A stretch of DNA of 5,334 nucleotides from Acidobacteriota bacterium. GTDB lineage: Bacteria > Actinomycetota > Acidimicrobiia > Spongiisociales > UBA5794. Both the position numbers and the translations under genes were made by a program. The notes under the pieces are model-generated. The model did not search any database, was not told the DNA's origin, and was given only the letters and a program-made list of their open reading frames with translations. The DNA lies in NCBI GenBank assembly GCA_004356175.1, contig SMXV01000023.1, forward strand, positions 1 through 5,334, given 5' to 3'. Shown here one piece after another: positions 1 through 4,542 of this stretch; the stretch's first letter is position 1, and every line of letters starts with the position of its first letter.

Positions 1-104
1 CATCTCGTGCCATAGGTCGCACCCCAGACGAAACCACCATCGTCATCGCCACCCTCCAATCCGAAGGCCTCCTCCCGACCCAGGAGAGTGCCCACTCGCG
101 TTAG
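1..104 (+). CDS. 3' end of an unidentified gene (partial, runs in from the left edge)
   Basis: An open frame with codons starting at base 3 runs without a stop to a TAG at 102-104. It gives the last 33 residues of a protein that begins outside the window. The visible part contains the stretch GRTPDETTIVIATLQSEGLL, which reads like the end of a small helical domain, possibly a winged-helix type (helix, turn, helix ending in an E-G-L-L motif), but this is only an impression. It converges on trpG, ending 24 bases before the trpG stop codon. In M. tuberculosis the gene converging on trpG is the Ser/Thr kinase gene pknB, so position suggests a kinase. However, the visible tail does not look like a PASTA domain end, so I leave the product open. 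I am fairly sure it is coding because it ends right at a hairpin between convergent genes. Confidence 0.5.
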   Translation, partial: SRAIGRTPDETTIVIATLQSEGLLPTQESAHSR

Positions 105-129
105 AACGTCCCGCCTTCAGGGGGACGTT
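105..129. terminator. Hairpin between convergent genes, possible bidirectional terminator
   Basis: AACGTCCC (105-112) and GGGACGTT (122-129) form a perfect 8-bp stem around a 9-base loop. The hairpin begins at the base after the stop codon of the + strand gene, and its other arm touches the first base of the trpG stop codon (129-131). It therefore separates the two convergent genes exactly. There is no long T run on either side (only TTT on the + strand), so it is not a classical intrinsic terminator. Actinobacteria often use hairpins with weak or no T tracts. Confidence 0.55.
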
Positions 130-689
130 TACAATCGGAGAAAGTTGGCCAGGAGGTCTTTCCCTTGGGGAGTCATGATGCTTTCGGGGTGGAATTGGAC
201 GCCGACTATTGGGTAGTCAGTGTGTCGAATGCCCTGAATGACACCATCATCCGAGTGGGCTGTCTCCACGAAACATTCGGGTAGGTCAACGGTTGCGAGA
301 GAGTGGTAACGAGTTGCTGTAAACGGATTCGGAAGACCTTCGAACACACCAAGACCATCGTGAGAAATGGGTGACGTTTTGCCGTGTCGCGGCTCGGGCG
401 CGAGGCCCACCGATCCCCCAAAGGCGACAACGGCTGCCTGGAGGCCGAGGCAGACACCGAGGGTCGGAATATCTCTCCCAAGTGTTCTGACGAATTCGAC
501 CGATCGACCCGCGTCCTCAGGCCGACCAGGACCAGGAGAAATGACGAGTCTGTCCGGTTCGAGATCCCGCGCCTCATCAACTGTCAACACGTCATTGCGA
601 TAGACGCTTGGTTCGGCACCCAGCTCGCCGATGTACTGGGCAAGGTTGTAGGTAAAGGAGTCGTAATTGTCGAGAATCAGAACCTTCAC
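129..689 (-). CDS. trpG: Anthranilate / aminodeoxychorismate synthase component II (glutamine amidotransferase)
   Basis: A 186-residue class I glutamine amidotransferase, full length for the family. It hydrolyses glutamine and passes ammonia to a chorismate-binding partner: TrpE for anthranilate (tryptophan) or PabB for aminodeoxychorismate (folate). Visible motifs are the N-terminal LILDNYDSFTYNL, the oxyanion region SPGPGRPEDAG (51-61), the nucleophile elbow GVCLGLQA with Cys80, the HGKTSPISHDG segment (102-112), RYHSLA (127-132) and VQFHPES with His167 and Glu169 completing the triad. The elbow has Leu where most stand-alone TrpG proteins have His (CLGHQ). Translation starts at GTG 689, which overlaps the stop of the upstream small membrane gene as GTGA. 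A weak GGTGG lies 9 bases before the start, so coupling is likely. It is the last gene of a sortase / small protein / trpG operon. No trpE or pabB is visible, so the symbol could equally be pabA. Confidence 0.93.
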   Translation of the reverse strand: MKVLILDNYDSFTYNLAQYIGELGAEPSVYRNDVLTVDEARDLEPDRLVISPGPGRPEDAGRSVEFVRTLGRDIPTLGVCLGLQAAVVAFGGSVGLAPEPRHGKTSPISHDGLGVFEGLPNPFTATRYHSLATVDLPECFVETAHSDDGVIQGIRHTDYPIVGVQFHPESIMTPQGKDLLANFLRL

Positions 690-841
690 GAAATCGTGCC
701 ACCGGAGTCGAGGAGGTTGTTACCCATCCAGTCGTAGACAAACATCAGCGCCGTGAACGCGACCACGAAGATGACAAACGCTAGGATGACCTGGACGACG
801 CGCGGTCCGGGCAGGGCGTTGAACCACCTGACAATCCTCAT
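686..841 (-). CDS. Small single-span membrane protein between sortase and trpG (51 aa)
   Basis: A 51-residue reading frame with ATG at 841 and TGA at 686-688. The start overlaps the sortase stop as ATGA (838-841), and its own stop overlaps the trpG start as GTGA (686-689). It therefore fills the space between two firm genes with no gap, which is the main evidence that it is real. A GAGG sequence lies 10 bases upstream of the ATG. The N-terminus carries Arg2, Arg5 and Arg14 with an N-A-L-P-G-P turn, followed by one hydrophobic helix at about residues 15-36 (VVQVILAFVIFVVAFTALMF), then a Y-D-W-M-G segment and a polar tail. The positive-inside rule puts the N-terminus in the cytoplasm and about 14 residues outside. 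I do not recognise a named family. Its place suggests a link to the sortase or to the envelope rather than to chorismate metabolism, but that is inference. Confidence 0.8.
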   Translation of the reverse strand: MRIVRWFNALPGPRVVQVILAFVIFVVAFTALMFVYDWMGNNLLDSGGTIS

Positions 842-1602
842 CCGTTGATCGCCTCGAAGTTCGGCCCGGCTACCAGTTCGGCGAATATCACGAGCCGTTC
901 ACGAGAACTGAACTTCGGATTGCATGTCGTGAGGGTGAGCCACGCCCCTTCACGCGGTTGCGTCACCCATATTTCGGTCGGCCGGACGATGATCGTCTCT
1001 CGTACCTCATATGCGTGAACCCCCAAGGCAGTTTCGACCTCAATTATGTCGCCCGGTACCAGCTCATCGAATTCATGGAACGGAGCGCCGTAGGTCGTCC
1101 GGTGTCCTGAGAACACCACATTGCCCGGCTGGCCCGGCAGCGGAGTCGATGCCATATGACCGACACCGTTCTTGAGATTCCTTCGAGACACACCCTCAAC
1201 AACCGCCCACCCATCGACGAGCCGATCAAGAGAGGGAACACGAATTATTGCAAACGACTCTCCCTCGGCTGGCGCCGCTTCAACCCTGAGGACAGGTCCA
1301 GGTAGGTCAACGTCGTCGGGATCGGTAAGAACGGGACCGCCCGGTGCAACATCCGGTGCAACATAGGGAATCTCCGTGATCTCGACGGTGGCGAAACTCG
1401 TCTCCGCCTCCTGTATGAGGGCGACGTTGTTCTGCTGAGCAAAGAACGTTGTAACAAAGAGTTGGTGTGCTACGAATCCAAGCAGGAATAGGCCGAGCCA
1501 GATGCTTGCCCATCCGAGGAAACGCACCACACGAATGAACATCCGCCCCTTGTCGGCGGATCCTTCAACCGGATCCGCAACCTTCGTCATCGTGTCGCTC
1601 AT
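838..1602 (-). CDS. Sortase, class E type (membrane-anchored transpeptidase)
   Basis: Starting at ATG 1602 this is a 254-residue sortase. Sortases cut a C-terminal sorting signal and join the protein to the cell wall; class E enzymes of actinobacteria usually prefer LAXTG-like signals. Visible parts are a cytoplasmic N-terminus, one membrane helix at about 25-50 (WASIWLGLFLLGFVAHQLF), a Pro/Asp-rich linker (about 75-108) and the catalytic beta-barrel. The catalytic His is His167 in VVFSGHRTTYG, Cys is Cys227 in LTLTTCNPKFSS, and the Arg is Arg236 in RERLVIF. The frame is open upstream to an ATG at 1758, but that extension would overlap crgA, has no sortase features and is rejected. ATG 1590 is a less likely alternative. 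A -10-like hexamer ends 7 nt before ATG 1602, suggesting a leaderless transcript. Its stop overlaps the next gene. No substrate with a sorting signal is in the window. Confidence 0.93.
   Translation of the reverse strand: MSDTMTKVADPVEGSADKGRMFIRVVRFLGWASIWLGLFLLGFVAHQLFVTTFFAQQNNVALIQEAETSFATVEITEIPYVAPDVAPGGPVLTDPDDVDLPGPVLRVEAAPAEGESFAIIRVPSLDRLVDGWAVVEGVSRRNLKNGVGHMASTPLPGQPGNVVFSGHRTTYGAPFHEFDELVPGDIIEVETALGVHAYEVRETIIVRPTEIWVTQPREGAWLTLTTCNPKFSSRERLVIFAELVAGPNFEAING
1341..1364 (-). repeat. Perfect tandem 12-bp duplication inside the sortase linker
   Basis: CCGGTGCAACAT occurs twice back to back (1341-1352 and 1353-1364). In the sortase frame it encodes a doubled V-A-P unit in the segment Y-V-A-P-D-V-A-P-G (residues 80-88), within the linker between the membrane helix and the catalytic domain. 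The copies are identical at the DNA level, which points to a recent slippage-type duplication of four codons. It keeps the frame. Confidence 0.8.
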
Positions 1603-1609
1603 GGCCCAG

Positions 1610-1615
1610 AGGCTA
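1610..1615 (-). promoter_or_regulatory. -10-like hexamer of the sortase operon (leaderless start)
   Basis: TAGCCT on the - strand matches the actinobacterial TANNNT -10 pattern. It is followed by 7 nt and then ATG 1602, so transcription would start at or next to the A of the start codon. No Shine-Dalgarno sequence is visible before this ATG, which agrees with a leaderless mRNA. I find no convincing -35 box. An 8-bp palindrome, GAATATTC (1619-1626), sits just upstream and could be incidental. Confidence 0.45.
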
Positions 1616-1655
1616 CCGGAATATTCGATTTTGCCCACCACTTTCCAAAATCCGA

Positions 1656-1661
1656 TACCCT
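1656..1661 (+). promoter_or_regulatory. -10-like hexamer of crgA (leaderless start)
   Basis: TACCCT fits TANNNT and ends 6 nt before the crgA ATG at 1668, so the expected transcription start is the A of ATG. No ribosome binding site lies in front of the gene. A possible -35, TTGCCC (1631-1636), has a rather long spacer of 19 bp. It is divergent from the sortase promoter within the same 65-bp gap. Confidence 0.45.
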
Positions 1662-1667
1662 GTGTGG

Positions 1668-1922
1668 ATGCCAGTTTCAAAGGGCCGCAAGAAGGCCAAA
1701 AAGCAACCAACTCCTCCGTCTCACAAGCCAACCGCGATTGACGAAAAGGGTCCCTCACCGACGTGGTACGTCGCCATCATGTTCGGACTCATGGCGTTAG
1801 GAATTGCCATCATCCTCCTGAACTACGTCGGTCTTTTACCTGGTGAGACAAACAACAAGTATTTGTTGAGCGGACTCGCCGCGATTGGGGTCGGTTTTGC
1901 CATGACAATGGACTACCGGTAG
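1668..1922 (+). CDS. crgA: Cell division protein CrgA
   Basis: An 84-residue protein of the actinobacterial CrgA family, close to the usual 80-95 residues. CrgA is a small septal membrane protein; in mycobacteria it binds FtsZ, FtsQ, FtsI and CwsA, and in Streptomyces it restrains Z-ring formation. The sequence shows the typical start MPVSKGRKKAKK (basic, cytoplasmic), a Pro-rich stretch, the GPSPTWY motif just before helix 1 (about 32-54), a short loop (LPGETNNK) and helix 2 (about 65-81), ending close to the membrane with M-D-Y-R. The frame is open to a GTG at 1662, but ATG 1668 gives the conserved M-P-x-S-K start and fits the -10 position. It is transcribed away from the sortase operon and converges on the small zinc-ribbon-like gene, with only 41 bp between them and no clear terminator. 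Confidence 0.95.
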   Translation: MPVSKGRKKAKKQPTPPSHKPTAIDEKGPSPTWYVAIMFGLMALGIAIILLNYVGLLPGETNNKYLLSGLAAIGVGFAMTMDYR

Positions 1923-1963
1923 ACACCTCCCCAAGCCACACACCCCCATACTGAGCAACGCTC

Positions 1964-2200
1964 CTAGGCTTCCGCCATGTTCTCGCGGCAGTGCCGGGGC
2001 GCTGTGATTTCGCCACCCTGCGCCTGGCTCACAGTGAGAGACAGTCCGCAGACCGTACACACATACGGCACATCGACTTCTCTGATGTCTTCTGGATCAG
2101 GTTCCGGTGGGGGTCCAGAAGCAATCAATCCAATCGACCACACCGTCACAGCGATAATCGCCAGACCGACCAGTGCGGCCACGAGGACCAAAGCGGTCAT
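1964..2200 (-). CDS. Small membrane-anchored zinc-ribbon-like protein (78 aa)
   Basis: A 78-residue protein whose ATG (2200) overlaps the thiolase stop as ATGA. It has a hydrophobic helix at residues 2-27 (VLVAALVGLAIIAVTVW), a Pro/Asp/Glu-rich linker (about 29-45) and a C-terminal metal-site-like part: Cys48-x2-Cys51 in YVCTVCGLSL and His70-Cys71 in APRHCREN. This spacing suggests a zinc-ribbon or rubredoxin-like knuckle, with the last ligand(s) supplied by the His-Cys pair. The short, uncharged N-terminal end gives no clear topology, though I would guess that the metal site is cytoplasmic. There is no strong ribosome binding site, so translation probably depends on coupling with the thiolase. 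I do not recognise a named family. Clear domain-like composition and the exact overlap support a real gene. Confidence 0.8.
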   Translation of the reverse strand: MTALVLVAALVGLAIIAVTVWSIGLIASGPPPEPDPEDIREVDVPYVCTVCGLSLTVSQAQGGEITAPRHCRENMAEA

Positions 2201-3354
2201 GACAGGATCTCAATGATCGTTCCGTTCGATAATCCGCCGCCCTCGCACATCGTTTGGAGCCCGTACCGACCGCCGGAGCGTTCCAACTCGTTCAGCAGCG
2301 TGGTCATCAGCCGAGCACCGCTCGCTCCGAGCGGATGCCCAAGCGCAATCGCACCGCCATTGACGTTGACCTTCTCCCAATCAGCACCCGTCTCCCTGAG
2401 CCACGCACCGATCACAGCCGCGAACGCCTCGTTCACCTCAAACACGTCAATGTCCGAAATTGATAAATCTGCCTTCTCCAAGACTTTGTGCGTGGCAGGG
2501 ATTGGGCCGGTCAGCATCGAAATGGGGTCGGTGCCAACCACGCTGAACGACACGAACCGCGCTCGGGCAACAAGTCCCAGCTCGTCGGCCTTCTCTTTTG
2601 ACATAATGAGCATCGCGGAAGCTCCGTCGGTGATCTGTGACGAGTTGCCCGCGGTGACCACTCCACCCTCCTTGAACGCTGGCTTGAGATCCGCAAGAGC
2701 TTCACGAGTAGTCAACGGTCGGATTCCTTCGTCGCGTTTGACGGCTGTCACGACACCCTCAGCCTTCACCTCGATCGGAATGATTTCATTGTCGAAACGC
2801 CCATCGTCGCTCGCTTGAAGTGCGCGCATATGTGAGTCGTAGCTGTACCCGTCAAGTTCCTCGCGAGGTATGTCCCACTGTTCGGCAATTATCTCGGCCG
2901 ATAGGCCCTGAGGAATCAGCTCATCCTGGTATCGCTCGCGCATCTTCTCGCCAAATGGTTTCCCGGTGAGGGCTGAAGACCCCATCGGAACCCGTGACAT
3001 TGACTCGACGCCGGCGGCGACAACCACGTCGTACGACCCGGCCATCACCCCCTGGGCCGCGAAATGCACGGCCTGCTGCGACGAGCCACACTGCCGATCG
3101 ATGGTTACACCCGGAACTGACTCGGGCCATCCGGCGCCAAGCACAGCGTTTCGTCCGATGTTCCACGTCTGTTCTCCGACCTGGCTCACGCAACCCATGA
3201 TCACATCGTCCACAAGGACGGGGTCGAGATTGTTTCGCTCTGCAAGGGCCTTGAGCGTTTCGGCTGCAAGGTCCGCGGGATGCCAGTCGGAGAGAACTCC
3301 GTTGAACCTGCCAAGAGGCGTGCGAACCGCGTCAACAATGACTGCCTCACGCAT
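2197..3354 (-). CDS. Thiolase (acetyl-CoA C-acyltransferase / 3-ketoacyl-CoA thiolase family)
   Basis: A 385-residue complete thiolase, typical length. Degradative thiolases split 3-ketoacyl-CoA with CoA to give acetyl-CoA and a shortened acyl-CoA (last step of beta-oxidation); biosynthetic relatives condense two acetyl-CoA. Seen in order: the start MREAVIVDAVRTPLGRFNG, the nucleophile Cys89 in DRQCGSSQQAVHFAA, GVESMSRVP (115-123), the NEAF motif (308-311), His340 in GGAIALGHPLGASGAR and the second active-site Cys370 in QTMCEGGGLSNG. The C-E-G-G-G form of the last motif is common in actinobacterial FadA-like and steroid-type thiolases, so a degradative role is more likely, but substrate length cannot be told. 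ATG 3354 is chosen because AGGAG (3360-3364) lies 5 nt upstream. The frame stays open to 3432 only because it runs antisense-free through the tRNA-Ala gene. It is probably co-transcribed with that tRNA and coupled to the small gene downstream. Confidence 0.93.
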   Translation of the reverse strand: MREAVIVDAVRTPLGRFNGVLSDWHPADLAAETLKALAERNNLDPVLVDDVIMGCVSQVGEQTWNIGRNAVLGAGWPESVPGVTIDRQCGSSQQAVHFAAQGVMAGSYDVVVAAGVESMSRVPMGSSALTGKPFGEKMRERYQDELIPQGLSAEIIAEQWDIPREELDGYSYDSHMRALQASDDGRFDNEIIPIEVKAEGVVTAVKRDEGIRPLTTREALADLKPAFKEGGVVTAGNSSQITDGASAMLIMSKEKADELGLVARARFVSFSVVGTDPISMLTGPIPATHKVLEKADLSISDIDVFEVNEAFAAVIGAWLRETGADWEKVNVNGGAIALGHPLGASGARLMTTLLNELERSGGRYGLQTMCEGGGLSNGTIIEILS

Positions 3355-3359
3355 AAATT

Positions 3360-3364
3360 CTCCT
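3360..3364 (-). promoter_or_regulatory. Shine-Dalgarno sequence of the thiolase gene
   Basis: AGGAG on the - strand, 5 nt before ATG 3354, is the clearest ribosome binding site in the window. It fixes the thiolase start and rules out the longer frame that extends through the tRNA. A CTCC sequence (3371-3374) immediately after the tRNA could pair with GGAG, which might affect access to the site. Confidence 0.8.
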
Positions 3365-3374
3365 GTCCTTGGAG

Positions 3375-3447
3375 TGGAGACGATCGGGCTCGAACCGACG
3401 ACCCCCTGGTTGCAAACCAGGTGCTCTCCCAACTGAGCTACGTCCCC
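3375..3447 (-). tRNA. alaT: tRNA-Ala (anticodon UGC)
   Basis: A complete 73-nt cloverleaf on the - strand. The acceptor stem is GGGGACG with CGTCTCC, including the G3:U70 wobble pair that is the identity mark of tRNA-Ala, followed by discriminator A73. The D arm is GCTC/GAGC with an 8-base loop, and the anticodon stem CCTGG/CCAGG encloses the loop TTTGCAA, giving anticodon TGC. The variable loop has 5 bases, and the T arm GTCGG/CCGAT encloses TTCGAGC. CCA is not encoded and must be added after transcription. It lies 20 nt upstream of the thiolase start codon on the same strand. A -10-like TAGACT (3460-3465) stands 12 nt before its 5' end. The symbol follows the M. tuberculosis name for the tRNA in the syntenic place. 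Confidence 0.97.
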
Positions 3448-3459
3448 GTGGAGCGGGTA

Positions 3460-3465
3460 AGTCTA
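3460..3465 (-). promoter_or_regulatory. -10-like hexamer of tRNA-Ala (and probably the thiolase unit)
   Basis: TAGACT on the - strand fits TANNNT and would give a start about 5 nt before the tRNA 5' end. No good -35 is visible at the usual distance; the upstream bases are GC-rich and belong to an inverted repeat. Confidence 0.4.
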
Positions 3466-3473
3466 TCGGGCAT

Positions 3474-3519
3474 CGGCTCCAGCCGCCGCGGAAGTACAGA
3501 GCAGCGGCGCCTGCAGCCG
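3474..3519. repeat. Imperfect inverted repeat upstream of tRNA-Ala
   Basis: CGGCTCCAGCCGCC (3474-3487) and GGCGCCTGCAGCCG (3506-3519) are complementary at 12 of 14 positions, with an 18-base spacer. The GC-rich hairpin lies between the membrane-protein gene and the tRNA-Ala -10 hexamer. No T run follows on either strand. It could act as a terminator for the upstream gene or be part of the tRNA promoter region; neither can be decided here. Confidence 0.45.
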
Positions 3520-3581
3520 TAGTACGCGTGACGATATGGACTGGGTATTCGAGGGCCACTGAACTCGGACCTGCGTGGACA

Positions 3582-3597
3582 GGTCGAAAGGTCGAAA
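3582..3597. repeat. Tandem 8-bp repeat (GGTCGAAA twice)
   Basis: GGTCGAAA is repeated back to back in the noncoding stretch between the tRNA-Ala promoter and the end of the membrane-protein gene. Two copies of an 8-mer may be chance. Apart from the inverted repeat, nothing else is visible in 3448-3639. Confidence 0.5.
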
Positions 3598-3639
3598 CCG
3601 TCGCAAAATCGTCGGCAGGAGTGAACCGCCATCACGCGA

Positions 3640-4092
3640 TTACAGGCCCGGTTTGAGGACCATTGCAATCATGGCGATGCTGACGAGCAGAGTCATCACG
3701 TGGCCAATCGAGTTCAGCGACTTCATTTTCTTGATCGCGTCTGGGTCTGTCAGCCCGTTTTCAGCAACGAGCGACTCGACATCCTCAAACTTGGGCTTGA
3801 AATAGAACACGCCGAGCGCGAGCCCGAGTAGTACAACCACGAACCCGATCGTTACGAACGTCATCTCAAAGAAGTAGGACGAACCAAGGACAAGCCACAC
3901 TCCAAAAACTCCAGTAACAACGCCCGCAAGTGGCATAAGACGATTGTTGGTTTTCCCGACCTTAAGCCCGACGGTCATCATCGTTTCGGGGTCACCCGTA
4001 CGCGACGCTGCTGCCATCAGTCCCTCGACATACACGTGCGCCCCAAACCATAGGGATCCGCCCAAAACGTGGGCAAGCAGAACCAACTTCAC
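3640..4092 (-). CDS. Four-helix integral membrane protein, DUF2269-like
   Basis: A 150-residue hydrophobic protein. Predicted helices lie at about 3-22 (LVLLAHVLGGSLWFGAHVYV), 52-70 (LMPLAGVVTGVFGVWLVLG), 78-98 (TFVTIGFVVVLLGLALGVF) and 128-146 (IGHVMTLLVSIAMIAMV), with a charged loop at about 99-127. His8 and His19 in helix 1 and His131 in helix 4 lie in or next to the membrane and could bind a metal or haem. The pattern of an early H-x-L-G-x-x-L-W-x-G motif and four helices in about 150 residues resembles the DUF2269 / CopD-like group, but I identify it from pattern only. It starts at GTG 4092, with a weak GAGGA 10 bases upstream, and a -10-like TACCAT (4128-4133) would give a leader of about 29 nt. 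It stands alone between two tRNA genes, so context does not reveal its role. Confidence 0.8.
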   Translation of the reverse strand: MKLVLLAHVLGGSLWFGAHVYVEGLMAAASRTGDPETMMTVGLKVGKTNNRLMPLAGVVTGVFGVWLVLGSSYFFEMTFVTIGFVVVLLGLALGVFYFKPKFEDVESLVAENGLTDPDAIKKMKSLNSIGHVMTLLVSIAMIAMVLKPGL

Positions 4093-4434
4093 AACGCATC
4101 CATCCTCGTCGACGATCGAAAAGCGACATGGTACACATTGAGCTGTGACAGCGCTCGTGGTCTGCCGTATCGTGAACGCGAGAAGAGCCGACGGATCCCC
4201 CTGGTGGTCAACCGCTGATGCTGGCGTCGCCTGGCCGCCGACTCGCTATGCCTGATGGTGTGGCTCTGCCCATGTTGCTCCACCCTCAACTGCCGATTCT
4301 GCTCCGCGACTCGATTCTCAGCGATTGCGCTCTCGCACCCGCATTACCACCAGGTCATGCCGGTCGTGTCTTGACGTCCCCTCGATACGCAGGATGGTTG
4401 CCGATTGCGATTGGTATCCTCACGGATTCCGCAC
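4093..4434. other. Gene-free stretch between membrane-protein gene and tRNA-Ile
   Basis: About 340 bases in which I find no convincing gene. Open frames exist on both strands: a 66-codon - strand frame (4089-4289) rich in Arg, Ser and His, and a + strand frame from 4218 that runs straight through the tRNA. Neither has protein-like composition or a ribosome binding site. The left end should hold the promoter of the membrane-protein gene (TACCAT, 4128-4133, - strand) and the right end that of tRNA-Ile (TATCCT, 4415-4420). Nothing else is visible. Confidence 0.5.
4415..4420 (+). promoter_or_regulatory. -10-like hexamer of tRNA-Ile
   Basis: TATCCT fits TANNNT and would start transcription about 8 nt before the tRNA 5' end at 4435. 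A -35 at the usual spacing is not obvious; TTGCCG (4398-4403) is too close. Confidence 0.45.
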
Positions 4435-4509
4435 GGGCCTATAGCTCAGCCTGGTTAGAGCGCATCCCTGATAAGGATGAGGTCCCTGGTTCAAATCCAG
4501 GTAGGCCCA
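4435..4509 (+). tRNA. ileT: tRNA-Ile (anticodon GAU)
   Basis: A complete 75-nt cloverleaf. The acceptor stem GGGCCTA pairs perfectly with TAGGCCC, followed by discriminator A73. The D arm GCTC/GAGC encloses AGCCTGGTTA, the anticodon stem CATCC/GGATG encloses CTGATAA (anticodon GAT), the variable loop has 5 bases, and the T arm CCTGG/CCAGG encloses TTCAAAT. CCA is not encoded. A hairpin terminator follows within a few bases. It lies on the opposite strand to tRNA-Ala(UGC), about 1 kb away, whereas these two are often adjacent and co-directional near gyrA in actinobacteria. The symbol follows the M. tuberculosis name for the tRNA in the comparable place. Confidence 0.97.
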
Positions 4510-4514
4510 CACCC

Positions 4515-4542
4515 CGAAAGCCCTGTACCTACAGGGTTTTCG
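4515..4542 (+). terminator. Intrinsic terminator after tRNA-Ile
   Basis: CGAAAGCCCTGTA (4515-4527) and TACAGGGTTTTCG (4530-4542) are complementary apart from one G:U pair. With the innermost bases open, this gives an 11-bp stem. The right arm holds TTTT directly after the GC-rich core CCCTGT/ACAGGG, so the core hairpin plus TTTT works as an intrinsic terminator. It starts 6 nt after the tRNA. Because the stem is nearly symmetric, it may also stop - strand transcripts coming from the Nudix gene. Confidence 0.75.

Noticed and set aside
1603..1758. N-terminal extension of the sortase frame up to 1758
   Set aside because: It overlaps crgA on the other strand, holds no sortase features, and lies upstream of a fitting start with its own -10 hexamer.
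1953..1963. GAGC-AAC-GCTC as a terminator between crgA and the small zinc-ribbon-like gene
   Set aside because: The stem has only 4 bp with a 3-base loop and no T run.
1991..2818. A 275-codon + strand frame
   Set aside because: It lies antisense to the thiolase and the small zinc-ribbon-like gene, is Ser/Arg/Pro-rich and shows no motif. It is a shadow of the high-GC coding strand.
3355..3432. N-terminal extension of the thiolase frame up to 3432
   Set aside because: These residues are a translation of the tRNA-Ala gene and its spacer. The true start at 3354 has a strong AGGAG and gives the family's usual N-terminus.
4089..4289. A 66-codon - strand frame whose TGA overlaps the GTG of the membrane-protein gene
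   Set aside because: The overlap mimics the real operon junctions, but the peptide is dominated by Arg, Ser, His and Gln with no hydrophobic core and no ribosome binding site. Chance is more likely.
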